64,000 nt of DNA, taken from NCBI GenBank assembly GCA_030295235.1, contig AP026123.1, positions 1,984,001 through 2,048,000 on the forward strand, read 5' to 3'. The notes under the pieces were generated by a model. That model ran no database searches. It was not told where the DNA came from and saw only the letters and a list, made by a program, of their open reading frames with translations. This DNA is from Fistulifera solaris (Eukaryota; Bacillariophyta; Bacillariophyceae; Naviculales; Stauroneidaceae). Below, piece by piece: positions 9,858 through 21,800 of the stretch. The translations under genes were made by a program, and so were the position numbers. Each line of letters begins with the position of its first letter. Position 1 is the stretch's first letter.

Positions 9858-12203
9858 TCATACTATCACACTTATTTTTTTCTTGCCAGCAGTCATGGAA
9901 CCGCCTTGCAAAAGCGGTCCCATGGTCTGTTTCAAAAGATTGCTGTCCAGCTGCCAGCATGTTGTTGTAGAGAGAGATACAATGGTATTCATGTACTTCC
10001 CTTTTCCAGAAAAGATCTCATCACCAAAGTGGCTTCCGGCCTTGAGATTGCTTCGCCTTGTCTCGCCGTTGGACGACATGTGCACCGAGTAGCATGTCCC
10101 GCTCTGAATTACGAACATGCTGTCTCCTGGTTTTCCTTGCTCGCAAATAGTTTCACCGCGACCGAACGTGATTTCGTCCATGATGGCGGCAAGCTTGTTG
10201 ATGCCGTCCGAATCCAAATACTGGAAGTACGGAATTTCACCGAGAACCTTCTTCAACTCCTTGCGATGATCTTGTGCTTGCATCAAGACTTGACGAAAGG
10301 CGGCGCGATGTAGTGCCCACAGATGACCGTCCGTTTGGGCCACAATCGAAGCGGAACGAGGCGCTGAGTACATGAGAGCCAGTTCTCCGAAAGCAGGGTG
10401 GGCGTGTCTTTCACGGGAACCTTCATAGACGTGTACAATGTGACCTCCCTCACCCGTGGCATCTTCTTCTCCGTCCGGTACAATGCGCACCTCAAATCGA
10501 CCTTCATCAATGATGTAAAAGCGATCTCCTGTGGTACCTTGTCGAATAACCCAAGACCCTGCCTTGACTTTGACGGATTCCATGCAGGCAAAAATCATTT
10601 CACGTTGCTCGTCATTAATATTTCGGAACATGATAGATGCTTTAATAGCGTCAGCAATGCGAGCCTTCTCTTCCGCTGTCTTTTCGGTTGCGTGCTTCTT
10701 CCAGTCAAAGTCAGCGTCTTCGGCGTCTTCCTTTCCACGCATCGATTTTCCCATCTCTCGGAGTTTTTGAATTTCCTTGGACTTTTCCTTGGAGACATTC
10801 TTGCGCACCGGACGTAAGCCTTCGGTTGTCATGACCATGTTTTCGACCGTGTCCTCGAGCTCGCCCACTTCCGATTCCGATGGCTCGTCTCTCGCACTCG
10901 AACGCAAATCTGCGGACACTCCGTCGATAAAGATACAAATCATAGTGATATCGTCGGTTCGTGACTCGTATTGCAACCACAACTCATATGCTTCAGCTAC
11001 AACCGCACGGCAAGCCTCCAGCGGATCTTGAAACTTCGCGCAGATATCAACGACACTCTGGTTGGTCAAGAACTCAAAGACACCATCACTCGCAAGAACA
11101 ATAATCTTGTCTTCCGGCGTGATTTCACGTGTGAGCATCTCTGGTTCCGCAAACACGCCTAGTTCTTCGGCCATCGCATCTCCCAAAGACCGTGTGAAGG
11201 CAGTACCAGGATAATCTCCGGTGGGGTGCCACACACGTGGGGGGTCGCCACCTTCATCCAATTCTTCACCGAGCTCAAAATCTTCGTTCTCCGATGCATC
11301 CACAATTGGTTCGAGTCCTTCCAACTGGTCTAAAGACAAGATTCTCGCACCAGTTGCCCGGATACGTGCACGCTCGTCCTTTCGATACGGTGTTTGATCT
11401 CGACTGAGGGGAAGAGCCTTCAGGGCTGGACGTCCATTCTTACCCTTCGATTCCTGTCCTAACACAGCACGGCTGTCGCCGACGTTGGAAATGGTAATGC
11501 GATTGCGTCGACCGTGCATGTACATGGACACAGCCGTCGTACCTGACAGAGAATCGTCAATGGTAGGGTTACGATGCAGACCTTTGTTGGTCTCTACGTG
11601 CGCACGGAGAAGAGATGTTTGTACGGCTTCTTTCGTTAACTCTTGAGTACCCGTCTGCTTGCGGGCTTTTTCTAAATGTGCCGACACCTGTTTGTATAGA
11701 TTCTTCTTGGTGTAGATGGCGCAGCCGTCACCTGTAGCACCATGACCATCAAAAACACCAAAGAACGCGTCTTGTTTTCCTGGTGTCAATGACTCCTCCA
11801 CGCAGTAGGCATCTTGATTCGCTTTCATTGGATCATCTGGATAGTGGCCACGCTGACTCAGGTAGGCGTAACGCATTCGAACACCATTTCGTTCAACCTT
11901 GCGAGATTCTTTAATTGCATCAATTCGATCACGAGCTCGGTTGACTGGTGTCGCAGTAGAAGGAAGTTTTGATTTCGGTTCTTCTGGTTTCGCCGGGGAA
12001 GGAGGTGGCTGCAGTTTCGGCGGCAGCTGAGCTTGTTTCGGTTGCGGAGGTTTTGATTTGCTATTATTATCGTATTCTTGTGATAACTGGTTAATGTTCG
12101 CCTTTCCAACCGCTGACAAAGTACTCATCCGCATTTTACCTTCATCTTGGTCGAGGAGTCCCTGTGAGTCTCCAGCCGCGGCTTTTGAAGGTCCACAACC
12201 CAT
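9858..12203 (-). CDS. PP2C phosphatase with two cyclic-nucleotide-binding domains, N-acylated
   Basis: An intact 781-aa frame. The start MGCGPSKAA carries an N-myristoylation glycine and a palmitoylatable Cys, so membrane attachment is likely. After a Pro-rich linker comes a PPM-type phosphatase domain (about 110-415) with the metal motifs FGVFDGHGATGDG, SGTTAVSMYM, NVGDSRAVLG, FTRSLGD, VLASDGVFEF and DDITMICIFI. A charged linker (about 415-530) leads to two CNB domains. The first (about 535-660) keeps a good phosphate-binding cassette (FGELALMYSAPRSASI). The second (about 665-781) has HFGDEIFSGKGKYMN, without the PRSA arginine. Plants and apicomplexans have PP2C-CNB-kinase fusions; here no kinase domain is present. 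The expected role is a phosphatase controlled by a cyclic nucleotide, probably through the first CNB. Confidence 0.93.
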   Translation of the reverse strand: MGCGPSKAAAGDSQGLLDQDEGKMRMSTLSAVGKANINQLSQEYDNNSKSKPPQPKQAQLPPKLQPPPSPAKPEEPKSKLPSTATPVNRARDRIDAIKESRKVERNGVRMRYAYLSQRGHYPDDPMKANQDAYCVEESLTPGKQDAFFGVFDGHGATGDGCAIYTKKNLYKQVSAHLEKARKQTGTQELTKEAVQTSLLRAHVETNKGLHRNPTIDDSLSGTTAVSMYMHGRRNRITISNVGDSRAVLGQESKGKNGRPALKALPLSRDQTPYRKDERARIRATGARILSLDQLEGLEPIVDASENEDFELGEELDEGGDPPRVWHPTGDYPGTAFTRSLGDAMAEELGVFAEPEMLTREITPEDKIIVLASDGVFEFLTNQSVVDICAKFQDPLEACRAVVAEAYELWLQYESRTDDITMICIFIDGVSADLRSSARDEPSESEVGELEDTVENMVMTTEGLRPVRKNVSKEKSKEIQKLREMGKSMRGKEDAEDADFDWKKHATEKTAEEKARIADAIKASIMFRNINDEQREMIFACMESVKVKAGSWVIRQGTTGDRFYIIDEGRFEVRIVPDGEEDATGEGGHIVHVYEGSRERHAHPAFGELALMYSAPRSASIVAQTDGHLWALHRAAFRQVLMQAQDHRKELKKVLGEIPYFQYLDSDGINKLAAIMDEITFGRGETICEQGKPGDSMFVIQSGTCYSVHMSSNGETRRSNLKAGSHFGDEIFSGKGKYMNTIVSLSTTTCWQLDSNLLKQTMGPLLQGGSMTAGKKKISVIV

Positions 12204-12932
12204 CCGTCCGCTATTGATCTAAGTCAAATCTCACACGTAGACAGATTCTTACTTGCTAATCGATTACAGCTCACTCAGCAATTGCGAAGGAATTATCCGA
12301 AAGACACAACTTGATAAAGAAGCTGATGAGGGTGCCTAAAAGGTAGCCTCGTCGTCGCGTCTTCGCTCTTCATGATGCTCTGCGCTCTGCATTCGCCGTT
12401 GCAGTCATGGTCATTCCGCATCAATGTCGAAACGAGTTCAAGTGCTTTTCGTGAGATAGTGGGTAAGGTTTTCGGTCATTTTTGGCTATCTTTTTCGGCG
12501 ACCAAAGAACGAGCGATGAACAGACCAAATGTCTTCCTTTACATAGACCTGGTCCTTTACAGTAAGGTTACTCGTTAAATAAATAGTCTCGCTACCGGTA
12601 CGGTATGCCGCACAGACGATCTAAAGGTACTTTATACCTTATACTTCTACAATACCAGCGATGATTAATACGGAGTAGGTTTTTATTTTCTTCACAAGAA
12701 TAACACAAATTAAATATTTAATTCCTAATTTTCCTAAAATGCGGATGCATTTTTGACATTCAAGTGAATTTTCCACTGGTTTTTCTCTTTTGTCACAAAT
12801 CACTTTTTTCTTTTCTTTTTTTCTTTCTTTCAGAAACGATCATTCGCAAGTCGCAAGGGAACACTTTTCCGCGAAGATCGTCTTGGTTAAAGAACAAACA
12901 CCATCCATTGATCCTCTGCTGTCAATAAAAGC
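12204..12932. promoter_or_regulatory. Divergent promoter region with candidate 5'-UTR splice acceptor of the MEMO gene
   Basis: This region lies between the starts of the PP2C (minus) and MEMO (plus) genes. A 30-base pyrimidine-rich tract at about 12802-12831 ends in CAG at 12831-12833, a textbook 3' splice site 100 bp before the MEMO ATG. A 5'-UTR intron is therefore plausible; its donor was not identified. No other gene was seen. Confidence 0.4.
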
Positions 12933-13853
12933 ATGGGTAGTTCCACGAGTCAAAGCTTCAAATCAGCGTACGAACGGAGCGCCCTTCACGCTGGATCTTG
13001 GTATGACGCCGATCCGAGAAGCTTGAGAACTACATTGGATGAGAACTTGGCGCGGGCAGAAGTCGAATCATTTGACAACGTTCGCGCTTTGATTGTTCCA
13101 CATGCAGGTTATCGATACTCTGGGCCAACGGCTGCATTCTCTTACAAGATACTGCAACAGTTTTTGAGTCGCCAGGCAATTCGAACCATTTTAGTCTTGC
13201 ACCCCGCACATCATGTTTACTTGCAGGGATGCGCTGTGTCAGGGGCAAGTCGTCTACAAACCCCTTTGGGGGATTTAGTAGTGGACGAAGATCTTCGACA
13301 GCAAATTCTGTTAGTAGAAGATCCGGCTTTTAGTGTCATGGAGAAAAGCGTAGATGAAGATGAACACTCGGGTGAAATGCAGTATCCATACTTGGCACAC
13401 GTTATAGCCGGTCGAGACATCAAAGTCTTGCCCATTATGTGCGGTTCATTAGAAACTGTAAAGGAGAAGCTGTTTGGAGAAAATCTGAGGGCAATCATAG
13501 CTCGCCCGGAAATTTGCACAATTATATCATCTGATTTCTGTCACTGGGGAAGTCGTTTCTCGTATCAGCCGACGGGCAACTCGATACCCATTCACCAGTT
13601 CATTGAAGAAATGGATAGAAAAGGTATGGATTTGATTCAATTGAAAGACCCTGGGGCATTTGCTTCGTATTTGAAAGAAACACGGAACACGATTTGTGGA
13701 CAACATGCGATAGCAGTTTGGTTAAATGCTGTCTCCGCTACTACCGACAGCAATCTCGAAGTGCGTTTTGTTAATTATGCACAGAGTTCAGCTGTCACTT
13801 CTCGAAAGGAGTCCAGCGTTAGCTACGCGGCAGCCGTGGCGTTTGTGAAATAA
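12933..13853 (+). CDS. MEMO1: MEMO1-family protein
   Basis: An intact 306-aa frame, about the length of human MEMO1 (297 aa), and alignable by eye along its length. Seen are HAGSWYDAD (residue about 19), IVPHAGYRYSGPTAAFSYK (about 50), LVLHPAHHVYL (about 88), EDEHSGEMQYPYLAHVI, ISSDFCHWGSRFSY, RNTICGQHAIAVWLNAV and the ending NYAQSSAV then SSVSYAAAVAFV. The histidines and cysteine that form the dioxygenase-like metal pocket of MEMO1 (in PHAGY, PAHH and TICGQH) are present. MEMO binds redox-active metal (iron or copper) and affects cytoskeleton and redox signalling in animals; the algal role is unknown. It is convergent with the coiled-coil gene, with about 100 bp between stops. Confidence 0.95.
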   Translation: MGSSTSQSFKSAYERSALHAGSWYDADPRSLRTTLDENLARAEVESFDNVRALIVPHAGYRYSGPTAAFSYKILQQFLSRQAIRTILVLHPAHHVYLQGCAVSGASRLQTPLGDLVVDEDLRQQILLVEDPAFSVMEKSVDEDEHSGEMQYPYLAHVIAGRDIKVLPIMCGSLETVKEKLFGENLRAIIARPEICTIISSDFCHWGSRFSYQPTGNSIPIHQFIEEMDRKGMDLIQLKDPGAFASYLKETRNTICGQHAIAVWLNAVSATTDSNLEVRFVNYAQSSAVTSRKESSVSYAAAVAFVK

Positions 13854-13954
13854 AGTTAATTGTAGCATTTGCGGAGGTCGCGCCGTCTAGTTTTTCGCTG
13901 AATAAATATAAAATTATCTACACCTCATTGTATTGCTTAGTGGTCGCTTGCGAA

Positions 13955-16900
13955 TCATGTCTGCCCTTCATTTCGATCAGTATCAGCGTCACCGTTATCT
14001 TCAGGACTCTCGCCTCCTGGTTTTTCGCTCGTCATATCACTCGTTTCTTTAGCTGTTACCTCTTCGTTGTCTCCAGAGTTTTCTGTAGCTACGTGGCTTG
14101 GTTCTTCGTTGCTTTCTTCAGCATTATCGGCTGGTTGTTCGAAGGAAGTTTCGTCTCCTCCGTCTGCCGGCAGTTTTTCGCTGCTTGGTGGCAACGCAAG
14201 TGCTACCTCCATTTCCTCTTCACTTAAATTTAAAGTGCCTAGTTTCAGCAGCAAGCTTTGCATATTCTCCTCATACTCCGCCGCTGCATCAAAGTCTTCA
14301 CTAGCTACTGCAACTTCAATCTTTTCTTCAATTTCCCTTAGCTGTGTAGTCAATTCTTGAAACTGGCGGTAGACAATTTCTTTTGCAAGTGGAGATTTCG
14401 TACAATCAATATGAACATCCGCGCTACGCCCCGCTGAAGCATTAGCTTCCGCTGTCGGAAGGCTTTCCGGATCAGTTTTGTCCGAAGAACTAGCACTAGA
14501 ATCTACGCATTGGCTTTGTGCTTTCGCGGAATCAGGCTGATCTGGATGAAACTCACCGATCAGATCATCCCACCCTCCATACTTCTCATCATATGCTTTT
14601 CCTTCCATGACGAGAAGCTTGATTTGTCCGTCTAATACGTATGCACCGACTCCCCTAATACTATTTGCATCTGCATCTCCACAAACTTGACTTTTTAGTG
14701 GCGATGAATCTTTTGACATTCTCTGCAAGCCGTCGCATCGCCGCCATACCCGATTCCTTTTCTTTCTCATGTGCAATCGCCTTCATTTCTTCAAGTTCGC
14801 TCTGGCATCTACGTACATCTTCTTCGGCACTCTCTTTGCGGAATCGTGCTTCTCCCGAAAGTTCTTCTTCGCAGTCTTTCAGTCGTGAAACAGCGTCTTT
14901 TGCGTCTTTAGAGGCTTTACCTGCCGCTTTGAAGTCTCGCCGAGCTGCCGCTTCTTTCTTCTGCTCTTCGTACTGCGGAATTAGGTGCTTCAGGGACAGT
15001 ATTTCCTCCTCCAAACTCAACATTTGAGAGTTTGATGCGGCTAGGGTTTCTTTGCGTTCAGTGAGTCGGGCTTCGGCATCCACAACTGCGGCCTGGAGCT
15101 GCATCAATTCGCCGTCAATCTTCTCTTCTTCCTCTTCTGAGACTCCAAAGTTCATTTCTTTGGCTACAATAGAGCCAAAAGTGTCTGCCATGTCGATCTC
15201 TGAACTGAGAGAGGTCATTAGCTTATCATGAGCAAGAAGTTCCTCGGAGTGAGCTTTGACTTTGCGATCATGCTCTTCCTTTTGCTTGTCATTCGCTCGC
15301 TTCTCCATTTCCCATTCCTCTCTATTGTCTTTAATAGTATTCTTCTTTTTTGTTACTCTGTCAAGCTGGCGTTGAAATTTTACCCGTACCATCAAAATCG
15401 ATTCATCGTGTCCCGCTATTTCTGTTCGTAGCTCAGCCGCTATTGCTTGTTTAGCAGTTAATAGCTTTCGCAATTCTTCGATTTCCTTCTCCGTTTCACC
15501 AAGTTTGTCTTTAGCAGCGTCGCGTTGCTTCTCGTATTCTCCTGTCTGCTCAGAAATAGATTTTTCAAGCTCCTTACTCTCTTCGTCAACAAGTTTCTCA
15601 TCGCGTTCCATGTGCTTCAAATCTTGGTCGAGACGCTCCTGTTCTGCGGATATTTTCTTTGAAATGGTTTCAAATCTTTTCAACGTTTCACTCGCATCTT
15701 CTCTATCGAGCAATTCTTGCTTTTCTTTGAAGCTTTGCAAATCTTTTTTAATGTCCAAGAAGCATTTCGATACTTCATCAACAACTTGCTGCTTTTGAAA
15801 GTCCAGCTGACGGATTGCTTCTCCTATACTATTTAAAACAGAAGCATGTTCTTTGCACTCATGCTCACGAATTGTAATGATGCTTTGCATTCGATCGGCC
15901 AGCTCAAAATCTTCGGCTTCCGCTGCCTCCGTTTGTTGTGCTTCCGCCTGCTCTTTCTCTTGAATGGCTAGTCTTTCCTTCGCAAGTGTCACAAAGCGCT
16001 GATCAGTTAACATTGCGCGCTGTTTGCGGAGGTTCGTAACTTCTTCCATAGAAGCAACGACTTTGCTTCGAAAATTTTTCATCATATCGTTGAACATGCT
16101 TGTCGGTGTCTGTTTCATTGAGAGCGCAGTAGAAGATGCGACGATAGGCGGCTTTTTCATTAAAGACGACACTGGAAAACCTTCAACCGGCCTACTACTT
16201 GACTCCAGATGACTGATGACCGAATCTTCAATTTTGGTGCTTCGCATCATGTTCAGTTGTCGTTCAGCGATGGCGCGCTGCACCTCTTCTTGTTCACGCT
16301 GCAGTAATTCCGCTGGAGTCATTTCAGTATGATCCGTTGAAGGTGCATTATCAATAGAGACAGACCGAGAAGCAGTTAGCATTGTCTGCTGAGTTGGAGT
16401 GGGGCTGCGTGCGGAAGGGCGGTGACTACTACTCCGACTCAGTTGTAACGAAACAGCACTGGAAGAAGAGTCTGAATTTCGTGGACGGAACAGCCCGCCA
16501 AGAGCTCCTCCGAATGAACGATGAGTTTTCTCTAATTGCTTTGCTTCGGCCACTGCAGCCTTGGCAGCTTGAACCATCTCATCCTGACTATCAACGCTTC
16601 TACTTGCCCCGATAGTGTTGCTGAACGATTCAGAACCCAGCGATCCTCCATCCGGTGGGTTGTTACTGGTTTCTTGAATCATCTTTGAGTGAATAAACTG
16701 TTCTGCTTTTCTTGATGCTTCCGATGCCGCGGCGAGATCGACGGGTGGTGCTGTCGGTGCCGGTGCAGGTACAGGGATGATTTCTGGTATAGAAGGACGA
16801 GAGTACGACTCATCCATCGTAGCCGCTGCCACTCCAACTTTAGCTGTTCGCGCTCGGGTCGTTCTCTTTTTCTTTACTACAGGAGCCACTGTGGCTTTTC

Positions 16901-17425
16901 CAAATGCCACACCCGCCCCTGCTAGGCTGCTCTGTCCACTAGTGTTCATAGATCCAAGAATATCTTCATCCCCCGCAACAGTCGGGGTCAATTCAACGTC
17001 GGTCGACCCAATTACTGAAAACGTCGATGGTGAAGGCAAGGAGGCACCTTCACTTATGCTGCGATCAGTGGTTTTATCATCTTGGGTGGTAGGTCTCTGA
17101 AGGAACGAAAACGATGACGTTGCAGCAACATGTTCTAGTGCCTCATTGGTTTCTGGTGTTGGCGGTTGTGGTTGCGAAAGGAAGTTGAAAGCACTGACAG
17201 TTTGTGTCGACGATGATTCGATATTCGCTGGTGCGGGTGATGATTTTTCCGTTGAACTGAGGAAAGGAAATGGGGAAGGTTGTGGAGCCGAAGATGTGGG
17301 CTGCGACGACGAGCTGTTCAAAAATGAAAATGCGCTGCTACTTGTAGATGCAGTGTGCGCGAGACCATCGGATGAGCTCTCTTTTTGTCGCTTTCCTTTC
17401 CTTTTAAATCCAGTCCGCCAAACAT
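13955..17425 (-). CDS. Long coiled-coil protein with UVR-like segments and repeated FxFL motifs
   Basis: The best start is ATG at 17425 (MFGGLDLKGKESDKK). The frame then changes at a T5 run (plus 17382-17386) into the long frame that continues to 14661. A second change near 14692-14711 joins it to the C-terminal frame (GAYVLDGQIKLLVMEGKAYD), ending at 13955. The whole is about 1,150 aa. The N-terminal 200 residues are Ser/Pro-rich with the recurring motif AFSFLN, PFPFLS, AFNFLS, SFSFLQ, which looks like a short linear binding motif. From about residue 480 there are long Glu/Lys-rich coiled coils. UVR-like helices are visible (AEDFELADRMQSII; ASEDFDAAAEYEENMQSLL). No family was recognised. A scaffolding or trafficking role would be a guess. 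Confidence 0.8.
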
Positions 17426-18887
17426 GATTGATTGTTTTGCCAACTTCGTATCCTAGTCCGTATCTGTGTAAAGCTTGCTTGAAGCAGCTCTCGCGGTCAG
17501 CACACGCTGGTGATGAGATTGATTGAAAGCAACAGGTGCTGCTTTTACTGCGCAACGCCAAGCGAGAAGCGATTGCGCTGCGCGTTTTGCGTTTTGAGTT
17601 TTGAGTGTTTGAGCAATGCACGGAATCTCGAACCTTAATAAGATCTTATCTCTCGGGAGATCAGATTTCAGACTGCCGCTCACTTTCAATCTCCGATCTC
17701 GCAGTCCAGCTCGTTGTTTCAATAGTAGACTCTTAAGAGACTCTAAGAATAGCATTCCATTGTTATTTTTATAAACAAATCAACTGGGATGTCCTGCTGT
17801 TCTATAGTCGCTTGCCCGCTTCAGACTTCAGAAGAAGCACCTAAGCTGTGACCTAAGCTGCAAGATGACGCCGAACTACACATCTACAAGTAATCGTCTA
17901 CCTTAGCATCCCAGCTCCTCACTAAGGTAATGGCGCATGAGACCGCACATTCCGTATTCCATTTTGACCATTTTGTTTTCCCGATCCCAGGCAAAGACTA
18001 ATGATTTTTTTTTTAAAAATATATAAACTGGATTCCCGGGCTCCAGATTCCGGATTCTCGATCAGGGACCTCTTGCGAATGCCAAGAATGCGATGAGCGA
18101 TGAGCGATGAGGCGATGAGCGATGACCGATGACCCTTCTCCTCTGAACTGAACCTATCTATCTCTGAATTCTGGATGATTGGAGACTGGAGACTGGAGAC
18201 TGGAGACTGGATACCCGACGATGACCTTTTTACTTTGTAGTGTAGAGTTAAGGAGATATGGTTAACAGTTATAACAGTTAACGCTAAAAGCTAAAAGCAA
18301 ACAGCCAATAGTTTTATTAAAGTCTAAGAAGCTGACAGTAATCGTCTAATGTCTAATCGTATTGGGAGCTTGGGAGCATTTCTTGAACATTGAAGCAACT
18401 GCATTTTCTAGAGTGCCACAAAACTGAGTAGGGAATAGTGTACAGTATTTATACCGGTGAATCTTTACCCAGTATAAACAATTTTGTATAATTATTCATT
18501 ATTCCGATAAATACCAATTGCTTTGTCTTTGGGCCTTTAAATGGTTTTAGTAAGGGGAATTGTAGTGTCTGGGAAAAGTAGAACCAATAATGCAGAAGGT
18601 ACTAAAATTTTCGGGGTAAGTTTTAGGTAATGATGTGTATAAGACTTGGAAGTACCCCATATTCCCAAATTACGACTAGAGATAGGCCCAAAGACCCAAA
18701 AGAACAGTGAGCGGCCGAAAAACGCGAATGACCCCAAACCGACGCCGATGAGCCGATGAGGTCTTCAGGTGTAGCGTGCAACATCCACCGCCAACGCGCT
18801 TTTTCGAAGGCGTTCACCCATCCCTCATACTTCTAACAGAATCAGGAGAGAGAAGTATCCTATCTTAAAAATCGATTGTTCATAACA
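17426..18887. other. Intergenic with short simple repeats
   Basis: About 1.46 kb with no supported gene. It contains a tandem gatgagc/gatgacc word array at about 18091-18133, a ggagact array (four copies) at about 18181-18208, an A/T-rich stretch at 18008-18030 and gttaacagtt-type words near 18259-18282. The upstream part is the 5' region of the coiled-coil gene; the last part must hold the promoter of the giant gene. Confidence 0.5.
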
Positions 18888-21800
18888 ATGAAAGTCTTTA
18901 AAGCAAACATCAGCATTCTTTTCATCGCTCTCGTTCCCCTTGTGGCCGCGGAAGCTTCCTCCAAGGAAGCCGCGAACGCTCAATCTACTCAGGAAGGTTG
19001 GTTCGCGAGGTTTTTGGAGGTTCTCCCGCATGTTTACATGAGGAAAGAGATTTCGTTCTTTTCCCACTTCGGCGAGAAGTTGAACCGCAACAAGAAGCCA
19101 GGTCGCTTGGATTGTGACTGGGATGACCCAGTGAAGTCCAAGCACTGTCCTCCTTCTGCGGTTTCGCCGTTCGTTGGAGGTGGTTCTGCCCCGGTGTTGA
19201 AGGGCATACTTGAAGAGGAGCTCAATTGTCTTCATACTCCGACCCACGAAGATTGTCGCAGTCTGCAAGCTGCTACAAACGTAGGAGGGTCGTCTGCGGA
19301 GAGCAACGTGGTTTTGAGTGCCCCCAAGCCGGAGCCGGAGCCGGAAACGGAGGCAAGTGTTCAGAAGGTCAACGTGACGAAGGTCAAGAAGAAGGGAGAT
19401 GAGGAAGAGGAGGCAGACGATGGGGATGTCCCCAATTCGTTCGTCACTGATTTCCCCATCGCGACTGTCGCTACTGAGGCTCCTACTCGTGATGACTGTT
19501 ACGGTAACATGTTTGACGGGCGTTTCTGCGCGTCTTCCATGCCTTCCGTGACGGAGGAACCCACGAAGGAACCCAAGGTGAACCCGTCCACTGGCAAGCT
19601 TAACACTCCTACGAAGATGGAGCTCAACACGGATAGCGGTGGAGGGCGGGTTCCGTCGGCGAAGGATTCGAAGACCGACTCGGGCGGTGCCAAGGTGCCG
19701 CCGGGTCAGCTGGACAAGGATACTGGCGGCGCTAAGGTTCCATCGTACACGGTCCCGAAACCTAGCGTCAGTCCTAGTGGCCAAGTGAAGGGAGAAAGGG
19801 GGCGCAAAGTTGCCGACTTTTGCCGTCCCTGAGCCCAGTGCCAGTCCCAGTTCCAGCCCGACTGGTGAGGTGAAGGAAGACGGCGGTGCCAAGGTGCCGA
19901 CGTTCACCGTTCCTGAGCCGAGTGCCAGTCCTAGCGAAGAGATTGTCAAAGTAGGTGGTGCCAAGTTGCCGACTTTTTCCGTCTCTGAACCAAGTGCCAG
20001 TCCCAGCGGCCAGGTTCAGGAGAAGGGCGGAGCCAAGCTGCCGACTTTTACCGTCTCTGAACCGAGCGCCAGTCCCAGCGGCGAGGTTCAGGAGAAGGGC
20101 GGTGCCAAGCTGCCGACGTTTGCTGCTTCTGAACCTAGCGCTAGTCCAAGCGGAAAGGAGAAGGAAGAAGGTGGTGCCAAGCTGCCGACGTTTGCTGCTT
20201 CTGAACCTAGCGCCAGTCCGAGCGCCAGTCCAAGCGGTAAGGAGAAGGAAGAAGGTGGTGCGAAGCTACCGACTTTTGCTGCTTCGGAACCTAGCGCCAG
20301 TCCAAGCGGAAAGGAGAAGGAAGAAGGTGGTGCCAAGCTGCCGACGTTTGCTGCTTCTGAACCTAGCGCCAGTCCGAGCGCCAGTCCAAGCGGTAAGGAG
20401 AAGGAAGAAGGTGGTGCGAAGCTACCGACTTTTGCTGCTTCGGAACCGAGCGCCAGTCCAAGTGGAAAGGAAAAGGAAGAAGGTGGTGCGAAGCTACCGA
20501 CTTTTGCTGCTTCGGAACCGAGCGCCAGTCCAAGTGGAAAGGAAAAGGAAGAAGGCGGTGCGAAGCTACCGACTTTTGCTGCTTCGGAACCGAGCGCCAG
20601 TCCAAGTGGAAAGGAAAAGGAAGAAGGTGGTGCGAAGCTACCGACTTTTGCCGCTTCGGAACCGAGTGCCAGTCCTAGTGGAAAGGAGGAGGAAAGTGGC
20701 GCGAAGTTGCCGACATTTGTTGCTTCGGAACCGAGTGCCAGTCCCATTTCCTCTCCTACTTCAAGTCCTACTTCCGCTCCCACTCGTTGTGAAGATCGCG
20801 TTGCTGGTCCGCTCGAGCGCCAAGCTGGAAGCGAGCTTTGCGTGGAGTCTGATGGAGCTGTTACGATTGTTTCCCACACCCAAGAGTCCGTTTCGTTCAC
20901 TGTGAACCAGCAATTTACTGAGACGTCCGCGACGTGGGTCTCGACACAGTACGTTGGTGTCGACGGAGTTCCAGTTTGTGATATTCAACAAAATCTTCCC
21001 GTTGGACAGTCCGTGACGTATACGGCTATGTGCGATGACAACTTGTGGGCGTCGATCAATATCTACGTTCACGATGAATCTTTGAAGGGTGCTGCTTTTG
21101 TCCCAAGTGACTGTTCGGCGGACTTGTCTACAGGTGGTACTTGCGCGTACACCATTCAGTTGCCCTGTGACTGTACTGGTGTTACTCTCCCGACACCCCC
21201 GCCCACATTCGCTCCTACCACGGCACCTTCTGAAGAACCCACGGGCAAGCCCAGTCCTTACCCCACAACTGTTCCCACGAGTGTTCCGAGTTCGAGTCCA
21301 TCTGCAGGTCCTATCGGTGAACCATCGTCTTCCCCTAGTGCCAAGCCTAGCCCCGATCCTCGGTCAAGCCCTCCGGTGTTCCCACCACTTCTCCAAGTGT
21401 TCTTCCCTCCGGAGGTCCTAGCCCAAGTCCTACTCACGGTCCAACTTCCGGGCCGACACCAGTCCCCAGTTCTCAGCCGAGTCCGGAACCATCAGACGAA
21501 CCCACTGGCAAACCTAGTCCTTACCCGACCAACAAACCAGTGATCCCTGAAGGATCGCCCACTCCTTGCCCAGTTCATCGCCCTCCCGAGCTCCTGTTAC
21601 CCCGAGTGCTCAGCCCAGTTCTTTGCCCACGGATATCCCTTCAGACTCTCCAACGGTATCTCCTTCTGGTGGACCGTCAGGCGAGCCAACAGCATCGCCT
21701 TCTAAAGGACCAACTGGTGAGCCAAGCGCTTCGCCGACGACAGTTCTTTCGAACGAGCCCACTGCGAAGCCCAGTTCTTACCCGACGGCTGGCCCTTCGA

